Of a DNA stretch of 64,000 bases, positions 62,262 to 64,000 are shown in pieces. The notes under the pieces were generated by a model. The model had not been told where the DNA came from. It was given only the letters and a program-made list of their open reading frames with translations, and made no database searches. The translations under genes were made by a program, and so were the position numbers. The number at the start of each line of letters is the position of its first letter. The first letter of the stretch is position 1. The DNA comes from G965200765 sp965200765 (lineage in GTDB: Bacteria > Pseudomonadota > Gammaproteobacteria > Arenicellales > JAJDZL01), in NCBI GenBank assembly GCA_965200765.1, contig OZ241380.1, forward strand, positions 2,232,001 through 2,296,000. Reading direction: 5' to 3'.

Positions 62262-63539
62262 ATGTTGACAAAGCATTCATCCGCACTTGGGAAACGTCTT
62301 TTCGACAGTATGCCGCGTTTGGCTTCGGTGCAGAAAATTGTAGTCAAACCGGCCGGTCATCTCGAATTTATTGCATTGATGGCCTTCACAATGGCGATGG
62401 TGTCAATTTCCATTTCCATTGTTCTGCCGGCCCTTTCATTTATCGCTTCAGATCTCAAGATAGTTGAAGCAAATCACCGTCAACTTGTTGTCGGGGTGCT
62501 CTTTCTGGGACTGGGTGTCGGGCAACTGGTGTACGGACCGATTTCCGATACTATCGGGCGCCGGTCACCCATGATTGTCGGGTTTGCCATCTATTTGTTC
62601 GGCAGCTTGCTGGCCGCACTTGCAGATTCATTCATATTGCTACTATTTGCCAGATTTTTGCAAGGACTGGGGGCGGCCGGGCCGCGGATTATGAGTCTTG
62701 CAATTATTCGCGACCGGGTTGCAGGGGCCAACATGGCACAGGTTATGTCGCAAATCATGATGGTTTTCATTCTGGTGCCGGTGCTCGCACCGAGTTTTGG
62801 CGAACTTATTCTGATGGTCGGCACCTGGCGTTTCATTTTCTGGCTACATCTGACCGCGGCAACATTGACACTGTTGTGGTTTGTATTTCGGCAACCAGAA
62901 ACTCTGCCACTAGTCAAGCGAAGAAAACTGCGCTTCGTCCGATTGCTCGCAACATTCAGACACACCGTCACAACTAAACAAACGCTCGTCTATACAATCG
63001 CATCCGGTCTTGTTTTCGGTTCGTTTCTGGGATATGTAAGCTCCAGTCAGCAAATATTGCAAGACTACTACGGCGTTGGCAAGTTGTTTGTAATCTACTT
63101 CAGCTCACTGGCCGCTTCAATTGGTATTTCATCCTACTTCAATTCCCGACTGGTGATGAAATTCGAAATGCGACGACTCTGCTTATGGGCCCTGACCGCA
63201 ACCATTGGATTGTCGGGGTGCTTTCTGCTACTTAGCATGATTCAACCGCCACCACTATGGCTGTTTATGAGCTGGCTATTGATCAGTTTTCTGGCTGTTG
63301 GCACGTTGTTCAGCAACTTTCATGCCCTGGCGATGGAACCAATGGGAAGAATTGCCGGAATGGCTTCTTCGGTCTCCAGTGCTTTTATGACATTTCTTTC
63401 TGTCCTGATCGCCTACATTGTTGGACAAGCCTACAACCATAGTGTCATGCCACTGGCGATATCATTCTTTGTCCTGCATTCCATCACTCTGGTGCTGATC
63501 CTTCTATTCGACCAAAAAGGTTCATCGCCTCAAGCTTGA
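62262..63539 (+). CDS. Major facilitator exporter, Bcr/CflA-like
   Basis: 425 residues, 12 predicted helices. The MFS motif A is seen as GQLVYGPISDTIGRRSPM and the Bcr/CflA-type ARFLQGLGAAGPRIMSLAIIRD follows; motif C-like residues are in LVPVLAPSFGE. Relatives export drugs such as bicyclomycin, or sulfonamides and dipeptides; the substrate here is unknown. The N-terminus before the first helix is ~35 residues, so a start at 62310 is also possible. Confidence 0.9.
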   Translation: MLTKHSSALGKRLFDSMPRLASVQKIVVKPAGHLEFIALMAFTMAMVSISISIVLPALSFIASDLKIVEANHRQLVVGVLFLGLGVGQLVYGPISDTIGRRSPMIVGFAIYLFGSLLAALADSFILLLFARFLQGLGAAGPRIMSLAIIRDRVAGANMAQVMSQIMMVFILVPVLAPSFGELILMVGTWRFIFWLHLTAATLTLLWFVFRQPETLPLVKRRKLRFVRLLATFRHTVTTKQTLVYTIASGLVFGSFLGYVSSSQQILQDYYGVGKLFVIYFSSLAASIGISSYFNSRLVMKFEMRRLCLWALTATIGLSGCFLLLSMIQPPPLWLFMSWLLISFLAVGTLFSNFHALAMEPMGRIAGMASSVSSAFMTFLSVLIAYIVGQAYNHSVMPLAISFFVLHSITLVLILLFDQKGSSPQA

Positions 63540-63697
63540 AACAATTCTGGTTTGCGAGTAGTGGAATTGACAGGATTTCAGAATATTTGTCGCCACAGAG
63601 ACCGCCAAGGCGTGATTGTCCGAAATAAGGAACTCGCCAACTCGCCTCGCAAGCGAAATCCATTTTATCGAACCAAATTTTCGACTTGTTGGGAATT

Positions 63698-63787
63698 TGG
63701 CGGAGAGAGAGGGATTCGAACCCTCGATGAGTTTCACCCCATACTCCCTTAGCAGGGGAGCGCCTTCAACCGCTCGGCCATCTCTCC
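63698..63787 (-). tRNA. tRNA-Ser(GCT)
   Basis: A 90-base class II tRNA with encoded CCA. Acceptor stem GGAGAGA/TCTCTCC, discriminator G; anticodon GCT (63751-63753 on the plus strand) in loop CTGCTAA; long variable arm; GGTTCGAATCC T-arm. It lies just downstream of csrA, a common gammaproteobacterial pairing. Confidence 0.97.
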
Positions 63788-63843
63788 TCACCAATTTTCA
63801 GGAATAGACAGTTTATCAGATCTTGTCCGCAAACTTCTTCCAA

Positions 63844-64000
63844 TTATTCGGATTTACGCTTTGGTTCCCCCTTGACTAAACGGAAAATTTCTTCACGATG
63901 AACCGTTACGTCTTTGGGCGCACTAATTCCAATACGAATTTGGTTACCGCGGATTCCCAGCACTGTCACTGTCACATCCTCATTAATCATAACAGACTCT
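63844..64000 (-). CDS. csrA: Carbon storage regulator CsrA, C-terminal part
   Basis: 52 codons, lacking about the first dozen residues beyond the right edge. The visible part ESVMINEDVTVTVLGIRG, NQIRIGISAPKDVTVHREEI and a short basic tail is CsrA, the dimeric mRNA-binding regulator with the conserved VHREEI RNA-contact motif. tRNA-Ser follows. Confidence 0.95.
   Translation of the reverse strand, partial: ESVMINEDVTVTVLGIRGNQIRIGISAPKDVTVHREEIFRLVKGEPKRKSE

Noticed and set aside
63673..63700. Inverted repeat CCAAATT/AATTTGG at the tRNA-Ser 3' end
   Set aside because: AT-rich seven-base stem with no T-run and overlapping the CCA end.
63522..63794. 90-codon frame across tRNA-Ser
   Set aside because: It translates the tRNA gene and the end of the MFS gene on the wrong strand.
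1..64000. CRISPR array, prophage, integrase or insertion sequence
   Set aside because: No spaced direct repeats, transposase, integrase or phage structural genes were seen; tRNA genes show no attachment-site duplication.

Overview
The window reads as chromosome of a gammaproteobacterium of moderate GC content. The evidence is gene order. Several blocks that stay together in gammaproteobacterial chromosomes are present: accD-folC-dedD-cvpA, leuB-asd-(fimV position)-truA, mrp/metG with dcd, metG-rnfB-nth-DUF1841, nnr-tsaE-amiC-mutL-miaA-hfq-hflX-hflK-hflC-DUF2065-hisZ-purA, tRNA-Leu-rnr-rlmB, and csrA beside tRNA-Ser(GCT). No rRNA, phage, insertion sequence, integrase or CRISPR array was found. 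The standard code with TGA stops fits throughout. TTG and GTG starts are common. I cannot name the genus; an uncultured, possibly marine lineage is a guess.

Layout. 0-16 kb: the ancestral strand-coherent string leuB-asd-fimV-truA-trpF-trpBA-accD-folC-dedD-cvpA is recognisable but broken. A DNA methyltransferase sits at the trpF/accD junction where trpBA is expected. trpBA lies inverted between truA and the fimV-position gene. A second methyltransferase, a secreted hydrolase-like protein and a NupC nucleoside transporter lie between trpF and truA. 16-18.7 kb: bioB is translationally coupled to a ferritin-like diiron protein. 18.8-21.6 kb: a McrB/McrC-type restriction pair. 21.7-28.8 kb: aroC, dcd, mrp, metG, a lone soluble RnfB-like ferredoxin, nth and DUF1841.

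28.8-35.3 kb is a copper/metalloid neighbourhood: a PCu(A)C chaperone, a SCO protein, a four-gene bufferin-type operon (bufA1, bufB/DUF692, bufC/DUF2063, DoxX) and an ArsS-like radical SAM protein. Inside it lies an XRE-ImmA/IrrE regulator with a palindromic operator and a truncated PIN-domain partner. 35.3-36.4 kb is an AT-rich DprA-like gene. 36.4-39.3 kb holds rlmB, rnr and tRNA-Leu. 39.5-47 kb is accessory: TorT-like binding protein, sodium:solute symporter, TPR protein, small membrane proteins, a membrane protein with a 33-bp tandem repeat, a MOSC protein and a TbpB-like lipoprotein. 47.2-60.4 kb is the long housekeeping run from purA back to nnr. 60.6-64 kb: an orphan ferredoxin-type reductase, a Bcr/CflA-like exporter, tRNA-Ser and partial csrA.

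The accessory genes I find most worth following are the bioB-coupled diiron protein, the bufferin operon with its hairpin and non-canonical bufB start, the XRE-ImmA/PIN remnant, the hydrolase-NupC pair, and the gene with the amphipathic 11-residue repeat. Family names come from motifs and context read by eye; no database search was run.
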